Shown: positions 36,185-48,600 of the stretch, piece by piece
Numbering within the stretch: the first letter of the stretch is position 1
Layout: every line of letters begins with the position of its first letter
Source of the DNA: Gordionus sp. m RMFG-2023
Taxonomy: Eukaryota; Nematomorpha; Gordioida; Chordodea; Parachordodidae
DNA length: 64,000 bases
Direction: 5' to 3'
Assembly (NCBI RefSeq): GCF_954871325.1
Contig: NC_088775.1
Span: forward strand, 52,491,561 to 52,555,560
Program-made: the position numbers and the translations under genes
The notes under the pieces: generated by a model
What the model was told of the DNA's origin: nothing
What the model saw: the letters and a program-made list of their open reading frames with translations, nothing else
The model's database searches: none

Positions 36185-37345
36185 AAAAAATTTCACAAAA
36201 ATGGAGATAGAATAACCTCCTAACTCAGGTGACAAAATATTTTAATGATTTAAAATGGTTTAACATTTCAATCAGAGATCTTCATAGAGAGGCTTGTGGC
36301 CCATATGCCAGTTATAATATATTTACTAATGTGCCTGGGCCAGGACTGGGTTTTTGATAAAAAGTCTAAAAAAAATTATTTAGCCTATTAAACTGTACTT
36401 AAAGATATATTGCATTTTTTCTTCTAATAATAATAAATTTCAGTATTGCAAACAAAGTAATTGCCTAAATACACTTAAATATTGTCTATTTTCATTTAAA
36501 ATGATAAATTAAATTTTTGGATATGGGCTTGGGCAAAATTGAAAATTATGATGGTCTTGAGTTTGAATTTTTCTGTAAATTATTTTTACTGCTGACTTGG
36601 GTTAGAGGCTGATTAAAAAATCAAGGCCCGTAAAGGTCTCAAATTTCAATAACCGAATTATTTCATTTCCCATCTGACTTTATTTGAACAGGCAAACCAC
36701 ATATATCCTTATTTAAATCATTTGCAAAAAAATTTCTGATAATTTCTGGAAATCAAGAAATTGTTTGAAACAAGGAAATAAAGAAAGCCATTGTAAAGTG
36801 TATATATGGAGGAAATATTAATCTTTTTATTTTAGCATAAATAAATAAAATATTGCCTTGTGACCTTGCTTTAAATTTATATATATTTTAGGGATTTTTT
36901 AAAAACCCGTTATCAAAAATATAGGTTACTAGCTGATAGCCCTTCCAGAATGATGGGGAATCATAATTTTCTTCTTTATTCAATGATTGATGAATAATAA
37001 ATTTTGCCTTTATTTGATGATAACTGATTCAGAAATTTATATTTATTTGGATGAGGGTTATTCTAAAATTTTCTATATTTTTTATAAAATATGCTTATGA
37101 AGTATATGGTTAGTAATTTTAATTTATGTGCACAATAAAAAAATCTTATAAACAAAATTTTTATTCATTTGTATTTTTAATTTATAATCTAAAAAATATA
37201 TTCTTGTTAGATGAGTTTTGAGCAAAAAAATATAAATTTCTAAATTACACCTCATAAGATAGACAAATTTCTGATTTATTCATCATCAAATAAAGATAAA
37301 ATTTGTTATTCATCCATCATTGAATAAAGAAGAAAATTCTGACAG
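36185..37345 (+). repeat. Outer inverted repeat, right copy
   Basis: Reverse complement of 16310-17500. It includes CTAACTCAGGTGACAAAATA near 36213, the degenerate GGGCTTGGGCAAAATT repeat, and, from 36930, a foldback MITE starting TTACTAGCTGATAGCCCTTC. The segment 36052-36185 on its inner side matches 28528-28690 in inverse orientation, so the pair of arms is longer than the outer copies alone. No terminal duplication was found at the outer borders. Confidence 0.8.
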
Positions 37346-38635
37346 CTAGTTTAATTTATAATATATAAATAACAATTAATTTTTTGATTTTTGACAACCT
37401 TATAAAATATTGATTTTTAATTTTGATAACCAAAATTACTCATGTCATACATTTGTAAAATTTTGAAGGACCAGAATTTCAGCAAGTATAAAGCACCTAC
37501 CCTGTAAATTTTAAAGAATTTTGCAATAAATTTTATCTTTTTTATATCAAAATATTAATATAAAGTAGCAGTTCAAAAGTTGATTAAATAATTGACAGAA
37601 ATTTATAGGGATTTACTAAATAATTGGCCTAAAATGGGTGAAGATGAAAATACATTCTGGGTTGGATTACCCTGGCCTTAAAAACCATTTTTACACATGA
37701 TTCCCAGAAGCCCAATTTTATTTGCCCAGCTTGGCTCATAATTATTTGATTCAAAAAATTAAAAATTAGCTTACTCAAGGTTTAAAAAATTCCCAACCCA
37801 GCCCAAATTTTGATATATTATCCTAGCAGTGCTTTCAGGCTGTGCAGATTTCATGTTGGAATAGAATTCTGATAAAATCAGTTTTCAACATTGATAAATG
37901 TGGACTATTTTATTATAAAAATTAAAATTTGCTAAAAAACAGATATGCTATAACCCTATGACATATATAGGTAAATGATAATATAGTTAATTTAATTTTA
38001 AAAAATAGAGTCTACAGAATTTTACATAATATCGACATCAAAATTTAATGTTTATTTTAAGAGCCAATTATTGAATAAAGTTTTATGATATAATATAATT
38101 TGATAAATAGTATATATATCTATTAATATACTTTGTTTACCTAAATCATGCATAACTCTTTTTGAATGATCTATAATAGGGGTTCCCATTTCGGTTGTGT
38201 TAACATTCACATATATAACATTTATGGAAAACCCAGGTTTACGTGACAGAGACTACTAAACAGTCAATCATTATAATTATGGACTCATCTAGATAAACTA
38301 AAAATGGGAACACTACTTTATTGATAAAGGTTTTTAAAAATTTATATATTATCTTGTTTAGCTACAGCACTTTGATCTATATATTTTATCTAAAATCCTA
38401 TTCGCTGTTATTACAACCCAAAATATGTTATATTTTTATATAAATACGTCATACGTCATAATAAGCGCAATAGCCCTTTATTGCTATATGAAACAGCAAA
38501 GCTACGCTTGGACTATCTCGTCCCATCTAATTTGGTTAAGAAATTTGGGGATAGCCTATGAGATGAGTCTATTTACAATTTTTGGGCAGGCTTCAGTTAC
38601 CTGTGCGCGCAAGAATCGATAAAGGGGGGCTGAGA
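37346..38635. other. AT-rich stretch, nothing recognised
   Basis: Apart from another worn copy of the CCTGGCC/CCCAACCCAGCCC repeat at about 37660-37820, nothing is recognisable. The open frame 38425-38622 has no known similarity. Confidence 0.45.
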
Positions 38636-38639
38636 GATT

Positions 38640-41522
38640 TGGAGGGTGTAGGTAGCTGGATTTGATTTTTAGATGAGCCTTTATTATTGTTTAGAACTAT
38701 AAATTGTTCCAGATTTAGGCTTATGACTTCTTTTATCGTTCTGTACAGCCAATATGACTTGTATTTACCGTAGGTTTTACCTTCATGAGACTGGAGCCAG
38801 ATTATAGCCTCATGAACTATGTTTTGTCTGAAGTTTCTGATGGTATGACCAAAGAGTTGGATGTGTCTGTTTTTGAGAGTATCTCAATCGGGACGTTTTT
38901 TGAGATTCGCCATAGGCTGGCATTTGAAATTAATCTTGGATAGAAAATACCGTTGAGCTAGCGCAGACAGCGGTTTACGAAAACCTGTATTTTCTTTGTC
39001 TGAGATTTATTTATTTCCCAAGTATCGCTGCTGTAGAGGAGGACTGGAATGACTGTACATTAAATATTCGGAGTCTCGTTTTGACTGTGATGTCTCTGGC
39101 TGTCCATAGTTTGTGATATTTCCTGAAGGTAATTTTGGTATTTATTAGTCGGGCTTCGATTTGGCCACTGATGTTTCCTTTATTATCAATAAGCACGCCA
39201 ATATATTTGAAATTATTGACTATTTTGATTTCATTCCCCTAAAATGTTAAGTTATCTATTGACGCCTCTGGGGATGGTATGATAAAAGTTTTATTGAAGT
39301 TGATGGTTAGGCCGACTTTGTTGCTGTGGAAGCAGAGACATGTTAGTAAGTCTATTGTCTCATCTCTTGGCTTGGTAATTAAAACCAGGTCATCTGCGCA
39401 CGAGATGACTCTTAGATGATTGATATTGTTATTGTTTGATGAAAGATCGACTAGGTTCATGGTGCTCGTGGTTTCTTTTATGATTTTGTGTATGACTATG
39501 TTGAAAAGAATGGGTGATATAACGCACCCTTGTTTCACGCCTCTTCTGATCCTGAAGTAAGGAGAGAAAGTACGGCCTAGCTGTAACCTAGCCCAGGAAT
39601 TGTTGTAATGATATTTCAAGATTTTGATTATGTTTTGATCAACATTACATTCTACAGAACCTCCCAAAGGGCATCGTGTTTAATGTCAAAGGCTTTGCTA
39701 TAGTTAATGAAAGTAAATATGAAGGGAAGTTTGTATCTGAAGCATTTTTGGAGGTGGATTTTGAGAGCTAGGATGGGTTCGTTAATGTTCTTATTTGGCC
39801 CTTAAGCGCAAATGTTACTTGACAGGAGGTTTTTGGTAGAAGCGAGGATTCTGTTCTTCAGGAGCACTATGAACACCTTTGAGACAGTGGAAGGGAGAGC
39901 GATGGCTCTGTAATCTGCGAACGATGAAGGATGGAGTTTCTTGGGGAAGTTGCAGATTGTGGATTTATTCCAATCATCTGGGGTTTTGCCTGAATGTCAT
40001 ATTTTTGTGAATATGGCTAATAGATATTTAGAAGAGCTTTCTATAGCGGCTTTCATATGTTCATTTCTGATCCCATCAGAGCCTGGCGTCCTATTGTTTT
40101 TTAGCTTGCTTATGGCTCTGTTGATTTCTATGAGGGAGAAATCGGAGTGGGGTGATGGCAAGCCTGTCTGTTGGAAGCTCGCTATCTTGGGAGGAATCCT
40201 GGACTCGAAGGCTGACATATAGAAATCTTTCCAGATGGCCATTTGCTCTTCAGGGTCTGTTTATTTGATACCTCCTTGTAGAGTAAGTATAGGTAATTTC
40301 TTGAAGCATGCTGGTTTGCAGAAGTGTTTGAGCTATTTGTAAGCGTCGTGAGTTTTGTTATTTCTTATATCCATTTCTATTTCTTTTTCTCTCTTCTGCT
40401 CTCTTTGCTAAGAAGATCCTTCGATCACGGCGTAGTAATCTCTGAATACGACTCCAGTACTAAATTGCTGCTGCTATCGTTTTTTATTGATAAGATTAGG
40501 TTTTTTGTTTCTACTGAGAGCCATTCTCTTTTTGGTATTTAACTATGATTTAGGTTATTGTAGGCGTGGAAAATTGCACTTTTGAAATCTGACCAACATT
40601 TCTCTAATGATTTGATAGGAAGGACTGGATAATTCTAGCTATGTCTGAGCAAATTGTATCATTGTAGGCTGTTTTGTTTATGTTGGTGAAGAGCCATTTG
40701 GGAGTTTGTACTGGCGCTGCGCGTGTTGTGCTATGGACGCGCCTGGTGTTATTGTTTCTCCATTCTTCACTTCGTATTTTTATATGTGCTTTATTTAATT
40801 TGTGATATACATTTATATTTAGGATGGCCTTTACGTCTGCAAACCAGCTGTGGATATTGGATAGGAAGAAGTCGTGGGAGAAGTGGCCACCTCTTGAGAA
40901 GGTCATGAGATGAGGAGGTTTATGTTTGAAGAAAGTGTTTTCGATTTTTAGATTGTTGTCAAAACATATTTGGAGAAGTTTTTTTCCCATTCTTATCGTT
41001 GCTGTTATAAACTGTTGTGTTGCCTATAGTTTTACTTACTTTGTATTTTATGTAATGACCTATTTTAGTATTGAAATCTCCCATCGCTATAATGTTGTAT
41101 CTTTTTGGTAAGGAGCTTATCACGTTTTCTAGATATTCCAAGAATAACATTCTTTCTGCAAGTTTTGAGGGGACGTAAACATTGAGGAGAATTGTGGGGT
41201 TGTAAGCGGTATACAGGTATAGTACTGCGCTTTCAGTTATGGGGACAAATTTTATGATATATTTTTTGAGCTTATTTTTGATAAGGAAGGCCACACCTAA
41301 CCATTTGTTGACCGTAGTTCCAGAGCTGTAGTATATATAATTTGTAAATTGGGCCGAATGGTTGTCGGGGGAGTGGGTTTCCTATAATCCTATTATGTCG
41401 GTGGAGTCATTTGATAGCAGCGTCATAAGGATTGACATTTTGTCTTTGATGCCATTAATATTTAAGGAGGATAAGAAAAGGGACCCGTTTAGCATAGTTT
41501 TAACGGAGGGATTAAGATTCAT
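38640..41522 (-). pseudogene. APE-type LINE (non-LTR retrotransposon), decayed
   Basis: Reading on the minus strand from the ATG at 41522: an endonuclease start (SLNINGIKDKMSIL...DIIGL, then a stop at 41382-41384 where LINEs have Gln of QETH), further endonuclease (AMGDFNTKIGHY, frame ending 40959), a middle segment (KPPHLMTFSRGGH...DFFL, 40990-40604), the start of reverse transcriptase (AISKLKNNRTPGSDGIRNEH, 40242-39997), RT core (RRGVKQGCVISPILFN, CADDLVLI; 39667-39239), then SGQIEARL...FRKYHKLWTARDI and VIPVLLYSSDTWEI, KKIQVFVNRCLR and LISNASLWRIS to about 38640. The order EN-RT-C-terminal and the GCVISP/CADD motifs suggest a CR1/Craft/RTE-like clade. The RT has CADD where FADD is usual. 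One internal stop and several frame changes make it inactive. G+C is visibly higher than in the neighbours. Confidence 0.9.
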
Positions 41523-41599
41523 GATGTAAGGTTTGGTAAAAGAATTTAAGAAACGAGAAAATGGTTTTATTTATATATTAATTTCTCGTATATATTCAG

Positions 41600-42155
41600 A
41601 GGCTTAGCCAGGATTGATCCATGGTGTGGGTTTTAAAAAAATTTTGGGGGGCTTCGCCCCCAAATCCTAATATAAAAATAAATTTTGTGCTTTATTGGTG
41701 TCTAACCACTAAAGTAGCCAGCTTAAATGAAAAAAATATTAGTAACAAAATTTTGGCTAAATTTATGATTAATACGCGAATGAATTATTCTGAAAATTTT
41801 ATCAATATTTAGTCAATTGTAAATAATTCAATCTATTCGGCGCAGAAAGAAGAATAAAATCGCCTCCCAAACCTCCTATTTTTTATGAACACTCAATAGT
41901 TAAAAATAATTATTTTAACAAAATTTTGCATAGAATTTCATTATAGATTTTATTTATTATTTATACAATAAAATGAATTTCAAAATGTATAAATTTTAAA
42001 CAGATTATATTATAAATTTATTCTAAATAACTATATTTAAAAAAATAGAATTTTAATAAAATATGAGTAATTCTTGTACTATTTTAAAAAAAATCTAATT
42101 TAACAATTATAATTAATACAAATGAGTATATTAATAAAACATAAATAATTCTTAT
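41600..42155. other. Truncated GCGTAGCCAGG-type repeat and AT-rich spacer
   Basis: At 41600-41670 CAGAGGCTTAGCCAGGATTG and GGGGGGCTTCGCCCCC recall the ends of the complete element at 49078-50256. No right end is seen. The open frame 41621-41812 starts in this repeat and is not a gene. Confidence 0.5.
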
Positions 42156-42463
42156 TGGAGATCTGCAAAAGTAGGAAAATCGGGTTCGGGCTGGGTCGGG
42201 CCTTGGAAATTTTATAAATATATCCAAATATATCAATTTTATGTTAAATTTTTTATGTAAAATAAAAATATTTGATTTTATTTATAAAAACTAGACGCCA
42301 TATAACAAATATCTTTTATTTTGAGTAATTATAAAAATGAATTTCTATATTTAAATAAATTCGGGCCAGGCCGATAAAACTTTTTAAAAAAAATTCGGGT
42401 TCGGGCCGGCAAATCTTTTTTTAAATAATTTCGGGTGGGGTTGAAAATTTAGACAGATCACTA
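42156..42463. mobile_element. 308-bp hAT MITE (GGGCC-rich family)
   Basis: The ends are TGGAGATCTG at the left and, on the minus strand, TAGTGATCTG at the right. The flanks ATTCTTAT (42148-42155) and ATTCTTAC (42464-42471) form an 8-bp duplication with one mismatch. The subterminal parts carry CGGGTTCGGGC...GGGTCGGGCC words. The interior matches 26560-26800, including ATATAACA and TTTTGAGTAATT, so this is the complete version of that truncated copy. Confidence 0.82.
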
Positions 42464-42619
42464 ATTCTTACTGCATATGCTATATTTTTATTAAAAATAG
42501 TATAATATATAATTATTATGACTAGGAATTCATTATAATTACGTTTTGAATATAAAATTTTATGACTAAGTTCATATTATAATAATATAGCAATTTTATC
42601 ATTTAAATTTATAAAGAGA

Positions 42620-42745
42620 GGTCCACTTTTCTTTGAGATTTGACTAATTCATCTAGAATCAAATTTTTATCTAGAAAAACTCCTTATAAATATTTAATAT
42701 TGCGAATCCATTTAAACGGCTTTCACCGATATAAATGTAACTCGA
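42620..42745 (-). pseudogene. hAT C-terminal fragment (DUF4371-type family)
   Basis: The minus strand reads LNIYKEFFLDKNLILDELVK followed by SQRKV. This is close to the longer fragment at 53271-53455 (LLNIYKEIIIDKNLILNELS) and matches the end of TTF-finger/DUF4371 hAT transposases. It is too short to say more. Confidence 0.6.
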
Positions 42746-42944
42746 TAGAATATCATTATCAATTTTATGTAATATTTTTAATTTTAGGATAATTAACACT
42801 CATGGTAGTAAAATTTTAATTATAGAAATAAGTTCCACTGAATCATATAATCTTAAAATTTTATATGGTTTTTAAATATAAGTTAAAAAAGACAATTTAC
42901 AGGCTAAATGTAAAACCTGTATAATCAAAAAAATAATAAAGGGT

Positions 42945-43983
42945 TAAACACAAATTTTGTTAAAAATATTATAGAGTATATTATTTATGTGTAGTTAAAA
43001 GGGGCATAGGTTATCTTAAAAATTCAATTTTACAATATTGTCTACCTTTAAAAGCTGCCCAAGATGGTATGGGTAAAAGATTTTAAGAAAATATTTTCCT
43101 ATGATTTGAATATAATGTGGCTTTTTTGACATCAATATCACATCCATATTTTAAGAACTTATGGATTGAGTTGGATAATAAAATAAAAATTTCAAAATAT
43201 ATTAATAAAAGAAGTCCTGAATGTAGTACCAGAGTAAATAATAAAGTTCAAACTATAAAATCAATGATTAACATCTAATAAAGAAAATGATGATTATTTT
43301 TCTTTTGGTGAAACAAATGGTGCTGAGTTCAATAATACAAATAACATTGGCTGGAGATTTTAAATTATATTAAGTCGAAATATATTATAAATGCTTAATT
43401 ATTATCCTTCTATTAAGGAAATTTTTTATACATATAATACTGCAATACCTTCATCAGCTCTAATTGAAAGGTTATTTAGTTTTGGTAAAAATGTTAAATA
43501 CGCCGAAACGACAAAGGTCTGATGATAAATTATTTGAAAAATTTGATTATCTTATAATGAATGTATTTATAATACTCTTTTACAAATTAATATTTCAACT
43601 CCCATTAAAAATACTAGTCTCCCTTCTCAATCTATGCTAAGAATGGCTAATACTAATATTAAAATGCCTGATTATTATAATTAACTCATCATTAAATGTT
43701 TTATTATTTATTGTAAATATTCATTCTTACTGTATGTTATGTTCTTTACAAATATATAGTAAAAACTGTATTTTATAAGCTATTCTGATTTAATTGGTAA
43801 TGATAATTTAAAAGTATCTTGTATTTAAGATACTCTAATTAAGTAAAAGATACAAGTATCTTTTATCTTGTATCTTTTTGATATTTTGAAAAAGATACTA
43901 GTATCTGTATCTAAGATTCATTTTTTCACAAAGAATCTGTATCTGTATTTAGATTCTTTTTCAAGAGGACCTTCCCAACTCTG
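42945..43983 (+). mobile_element. hAT right-end fragment, copy A
   Basis: The plus strand encodes VAFLTSISHPYFKNLW (43117 onward), an acidic linker (ENDDYFSFGE) and a dimerisation end, YNTAIPSSALIERLFSFGKN (about 43437-43500), followed by stops. Downstream lie subterminal words AAGATACAAGTATC and GAATCTGTATCTG. The terminus at 43983 reads CAGAGTTGGGAAGGTCC on the minus strand, a classical hAT end. An inverted partial copy follows at 44214. The coding piece has stops after FSFGKN. Confidence 0.82.
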
Positions 43984-44036
43984 AACAGCAGATATAAGTG
44001 AGAATGAGAATCTTTTACCATTTTTGAAATTACCTA

Positions 44037-44142
44037 ATGGATGAAAGTAACTTTTATAATATGACCAGCACCAAATGCCGTCTCTGTAAGAAGATAATAT
44101 CATCTTCCAAAATATCATCCTCGAACTTAAAGAGACATTTAC
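44037..44142 (+). pseudogene. BED zinc-finger exon of a hAT transposase
   Basis: From the ATG at 44037: MDESNFYNMTSTKCRLCKKI, then ISSSKISSSNLKRHLQ, then a GTAATT donor at about 44142. C-x-x-C followed by a spacer and SNLKRHL is a BED finger; the second His would lie in the next exon. It sits alone between hAT copy A and inverted copy B. It may be exon 1 of the transposase whose remaining exons start at 45275, with copy B inserted in its first intron. That link is inferred from order and strand. Confidence 0.7.
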
Positions 44143-44213
44143 AAGTAATTCTTTTAAATTTTTTTTATTTGATAATCTTAATGTCAACATGTTTAAATTT
44201 AATTTATTACATT

Positions 44214-45112
44214 CCTGAGTTGAGCAGGTCCTACAGAAATAGAATCTAGATACAGATTCTTTATAAAAAAAATGAATTATTAGATACAGTATAATTAATA
44301 AAATATTTGATGAAGAGTTAATCTTGGTTTTGTTATTTATATATAATAATTAGGCATTTATTTTTTAATATTACTATTATATTAGTTTAATTTTCAAAAG
44401 AAGAGTATTTATAATAAATGGAAGTGCAATAACTAATAATTAAGCCTTTATAATGTATTTTGACTTTCTTTAATATAATTAAAACATCCAGTTCAATGTT
44501 ATTTGTATTGAACTTAGCAATGTTTCACCAAAAGAAAAATAAATATCTATTCTATTATTTCTTTTTATAATATGTTAAATCTAATTAATTAGTATTATAG
44601 TTTCAGTTTGAGCTTGATTATATAATCCTCTTGACAACATTTTTAGGGCTTTTTTTAATAATATATTTTGAATTGAAAGTATTTTTTGTATCATTTGACT
44701 CAATCCATAAGTTCTTAAATGCCAAAAAGCCTCATTATATTCATAATAGGAAAATACTTTTCAAAATCTTTGGCCCATATCATCTTGGGAAACTTTTAAT
44801 AATGATAGACAATATTGTAAACTTAAATTTTTAAGATAACCTACCCCCTTTTAACCACTAATAAAACATACTTTAATATGTTTAACAAAATTTGTTGAAC
44901 CCTTAATCCATAGTTCTTAAATGCCAAAAAGGCTAATTATATTCATATATAGGACAATATTTTATCAAAATCTTTAGCCCATATCATGGCAACTTTTAAT
45001 AATGCTAGACAAAGACAATATTGTAAACTTAAAATTTAAAATAACCTATATGAACCTTTTTTAACCATATATAAATTAAATAATATACTTTAATATGTTT
45101 AACAAAATTTGT
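44214..45112 (-). mobile_element. hAT fragment, copy B (inverted) with local duplication
   Basis: The left terminus CTGAGTTGAGCAGGTCC at 44214 corresponds to the right end of copy A. Reading leftward on the minus strand it follows copy A's 3' region (GAATCTGTATCTAG, then TATTTATTATAAATACTCTT, then AATATTAAAAAATAAATGCC). The innermost part (44695-44893, AATCCATAAGTTCTTAAATG) is repeated directly at 44894-45112. Copies A and B thus form an inverted pair around the BED exon. Confidence 0.75.
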
Positions 45113-45274
45113 ATTGAACCCTTTATCATTTTTTTGTTTATGGTTTTACATTCAGTCTGTACATTGTTTTTTTTTAACTTAAAATTTCCATATAAAATTT
45201 TAAAAATGAAATTTGCTTCAGGAGAAGTTATTTTCATCCAACTTTGATACATTCTATTTTTTTCTTTTATAAAG

Positions 45275-47517
45275 AAAAAGCACAGTGAATTTAAAAATGA
45301 GATTATCAAACACCTCAACGAATTCTCTACACAAAAAAATATATCACTGAAAAACCAAAGTGGTTCTGGTTGCAAATCCAGACAATCTAAATTAAATTTT
45401 AACTATCTAAACATTCCAGATGTATCGCAAAAAACAGCAGACAAGGTTATCATGGATTTTATTATTGACACCTTCCAACCACTGTTTCTGGTTGATGATC
45501 CTTCATTTGAAAAAATGATTAAAACTTTTTCAACTGCGACAAAAATTATTTGTCGCCAAACACTGGGCAACAGGATATTTACTTCCTTCTCTTATATGAC
45601 GACAAATCTTTATAAGATTTGTCTGAAGTTTCTTATGTATGCACCACTGCTGATTGTTGGAGTGGTCATCGAAGGTATATTATATTTATATGAATTTTAT
45701 ATGTTTATTTTATTAGGGCTTTTATTGGACTTACTGCACATTGGCTGGATCCGTTAACCCTCAAGAGAAGGTCAGCCGCTTTGCCACTGAGGAGGATAAT
45801 TGGGAGGCAAACATATGATGTTTTAGCCAACGAAATCATGGGTATCCACAAGTTCTATAAAATTCATAATAAGGTGGTGAAGATGGTGACTGACAATGGA
45901 ACCAACTTTGTCAAGGCTTTTAAGTAATATTTATATTTAGCAAAAAATATTTAAATAAATTTATTTTTTCTAGAGTTTTTGGAGAAAATGAAGAAGATGG
46001 TAGTGAGGATATGGAATTGATAAATTTGGATGTCATATTATCCGTCGATGACCGAATTATTCCTACTATCAGCCTACCAAAACATCAATGTTGTTGTTGC
46101 CATAATCTTAACCTTATTGCAACAACAGATGCGGAGATGGCAGATAGTGATCTCAATTATAAACGAATATCTAGATTCACTTTTGCAAAATGTTTTGCTT
46201 TAGTTAATAAACAAAATATTTCGTCAAAAATGGCGGATATTTTATTGGAGAAATTGGGAAGATATTTAATAGCTCCCAACAAGACAAGATGGAATTCTTA
46301 TTACCAATCCATGAAATTAATAGATAAGATGCTTTCTGAAAAGTTTTAAGAAGTAGAACAAGTATGTGATCAAATTGGATTTGCAATGTTTAGGCAAGAG
46401 GAATGTTTTTTTGTTAAAGAGTATGCAACAATACAATGATATTCTCTAAATAAATTTAAATTTATAGGTTATGGAACCTTTGGCGATCTCGTTAAAATCT
46501 TGGAACGGGAGGATAATATGGAGCAGGGATATCTAACTCTATCGATATTGATAGATAAATTAACGAAATTTAGCTGCCTGCGGTATTGTCAGCCCCTTGT
46601 AGATAGTTTTCTTAGAGGTATCGATAAAAGGTAATATTTTTTTATGCAATTATTTTATATTATCGGATATCTGCAAAATATATTAAAAAATTGCAAAGAT
46701 CTGGCAAATTTAGTAAAATATTTTTAACAAGCCAGTTCTACTAAACCTCTGATATCTAGTAAGATATTAATGGGCCTTTGAAGACATTAAAAATTTATTA
46801 GATTATTTGAATTTTAAGCTAATATTTTGATTAATATTCTTTGTAAATAAATTACAATGTTAATTTCTTTGTATATTAAGTATTAAGTTTACATTTAATC
46901 AATATTTATGATATGACCCAAATATAAATAAATACCATACAGATGATATGCCAGACTTGACTGTAAAATTTAAAAGGGTTAAGTTTTGCAGATACTTGAT
47001 TTGATTTATATGAATAAAATGAACACTTATTTAATAATAAATTAATTATCATTTCATAATATAGATTTCCTTCACTGTATGAAGACAGTAACATTTTGGC
47101 AGCCATGATTCACCCAAAATTTAAACTTAATTGGCCTTATATTAATCTGCCACAAAATATGATGGTAAAAGAAAGATTAGTTGCCCATATGCAGGAACAA
47201 CCATATGCGGATACCTCAAACGATTGTATGGATGACATTGATGCTTTTTTTGGGAAAAATACTGTACAAAATGCTTGTTCCGTTAAAATATTTTTATTCA
47301 AATGATGATTTTATGAATATTTTTAATACTTATATTAATTTAAAAAAAAATATTTATTGAATATAATACACCTTTGCCATCAAACTCTCCTGTGGAGCGC
47401 TTGTTTAGTAAAGCTAAACATGTTCTAAATGAAAGACGCTGATGTTTAAATGATGATAATATAGAAAAAATTTTATTATTAAAAGCTAATTTTAATTATA
47501 AAATTCAATTACAATAA
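45275..47517 (+). pseudogene. hAT transposase gene, multi-exon, nearly complete
   Basis: Exon from 45275: KKHSEFKNEIIKHLN...FIIDTFQPLFLVDDPSFEKM, then (after one frame change near 45600) SEVSYVCTTADCWSGHRR. A 42-nt intron (45675-45716) is followed by AFIGLTAHWLDPLTLKRRSA...VTDNGTNFVKAFK. A 50-nt intron (45924-45973) leads into VFGENEEDGSED...ISLPKHQCCCCHNLNLIATT (to 46349). Then GDLVKILEREDNMEQGYLTL...LRGIDKR (to 46631), a longer intron, RFPSLYEDSNILAAMIHPKF (from 47066), and the dimerisation end NTPLPSNSPVERLFSKAKHV (47368-47517). D of TADCW, D of TDNG and E of VER are the expected DDE triad. Breaks seen: a frameshift near 45600, another near 46350-46490, and a stop in ...LNERR*CLNDDN. Probable exon 1 is at 44037. 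Confidence 0.85.
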
Positions 47518-47629
47518 ATTTCTACCATATTTAATTTATTTTTATATTAGTTAATTTTGCATCGGTTACATTATATTATTATTCAATTACAATAAATTTA
47601 TAACATATATTAGTTAATTTTGCATCGGT

Positions 47630-47749
47630 CAGAAATTTCCTTCAGAAATTTAAATAGAAAAAAAGGTTGATCCTGGATTTCGATCCTCTTTTTTTGAAAA
47701 GATCGTGATCGGGATTCGATCGTTTTAAAAAGATCGGTTAACAAGCCTG
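47630..47749 (-). repeat. hAT right terminus with GATCG subterminal repeats
   Basis: Words GATCCTGGATTTCGATCCTC, GATCGTGATCGGGATTCGAT and AAGATCGGTTAACAAGCCTG lead to a terminus at 47749 that reads CAGGCTTGTTAACCGATC on the minus strand. It lies 230 bp after the transposase stop, so it is the likely right end of that element. A matching left end was not found. Confidence 0.65.
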
Positions 47750-47990
47750 CTAATACGTTTAATAAAATTTTTAAATTGATACATGACTGTGTTTTAATAT
47801 TTTTATTAGTTATATTTTGTCTATAAATAAAATAAAATTTTTATGTTTTTATACCAAAATTATGCAAACTTTTTTAATTATGAATTTTTAATTAAAGAAT
47901 TAATTTCTAAGGAGTGTTGAAAAAAAATTCAATCTAACGCGATTTAAATATAAAAATTTTTTTTTTTATAAAATTCAAATATTTCAACCA

Positions 47991-48267
47991 GACGGATCCG
48001 TTTTTTACATATCTGATTTCTTTACTATGCTTCTGTAAGGCTCATTAAAAATGATATATATGTTTAAAGTGATTCCGTTCCGATATCTTCCGTCTTAAAA
48101 ACGGATCCGGCAAATTTTGTAGTCAAACATTTTGACTTTTTGATCCGGCAAATATTATAGAGCGTTATAACGTTACTTATAATTTTTTTAAAAATGAAAA
48201 TCAATATATATATCATTTTTAATGAGATTGACTTTTGACGGAACGGATGTAAAAAACGGATCGGTCT
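47991..48267. repeat. ~280-bp palindromic MITE
   Basis: The left end GACGGATCCGTTTTTTACAT matches the minus strand of the right end, GACCGATCCGTTTTTTACAT. Internal copies of CGGATCCGGCAAAT occur twice. The inner part is symmetric (AATGATATATATG against ATATATATCATTTT). No clear target duplication was found. Confidence 0.7.
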
Positions 48268-48600
48268 CCACTTTAAATGCAGCCTGAGCTGAGGGTGTAA
48301 CGGAAATGAATCTTGTTTTAAATAAATTCTAGTGTAGTGATATTGACATTTATGATTGACTTTTTAAGATTTACCCTTATTTTTTTTATTGATATTGACA
48401 TTTATGACGGCTTGACATTTAAATCAGATTTTTAATTTATAAAGAAGGGTGTGTTAAAATCCATTAATTTTATTTTTCAAAATTAATATAAATCATTTTA
48501 AAATATTTTCTTTACAAATTAGATTCCATTTATTATATATATTTTTGTAACACATTTCAAAAGTTGATTTAAATTGTAACAGAAGAGCTTAACTCCTTAA
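48268..48600. other. AT-rich spacer, nothing recognised
   Basis: Two near copies of GATATTGACATTTATGA (about 48340 and 48401) form a short direct repeat. Nothing else is seen. Confidence 0.4.

Noticed and set aside
39941-41111. Plus-strand open frames of 60-93 codons
   Set aside because: They lie opposite the LINE endonuclease and reverse transcriptase coding sequence and are antisense shadows.
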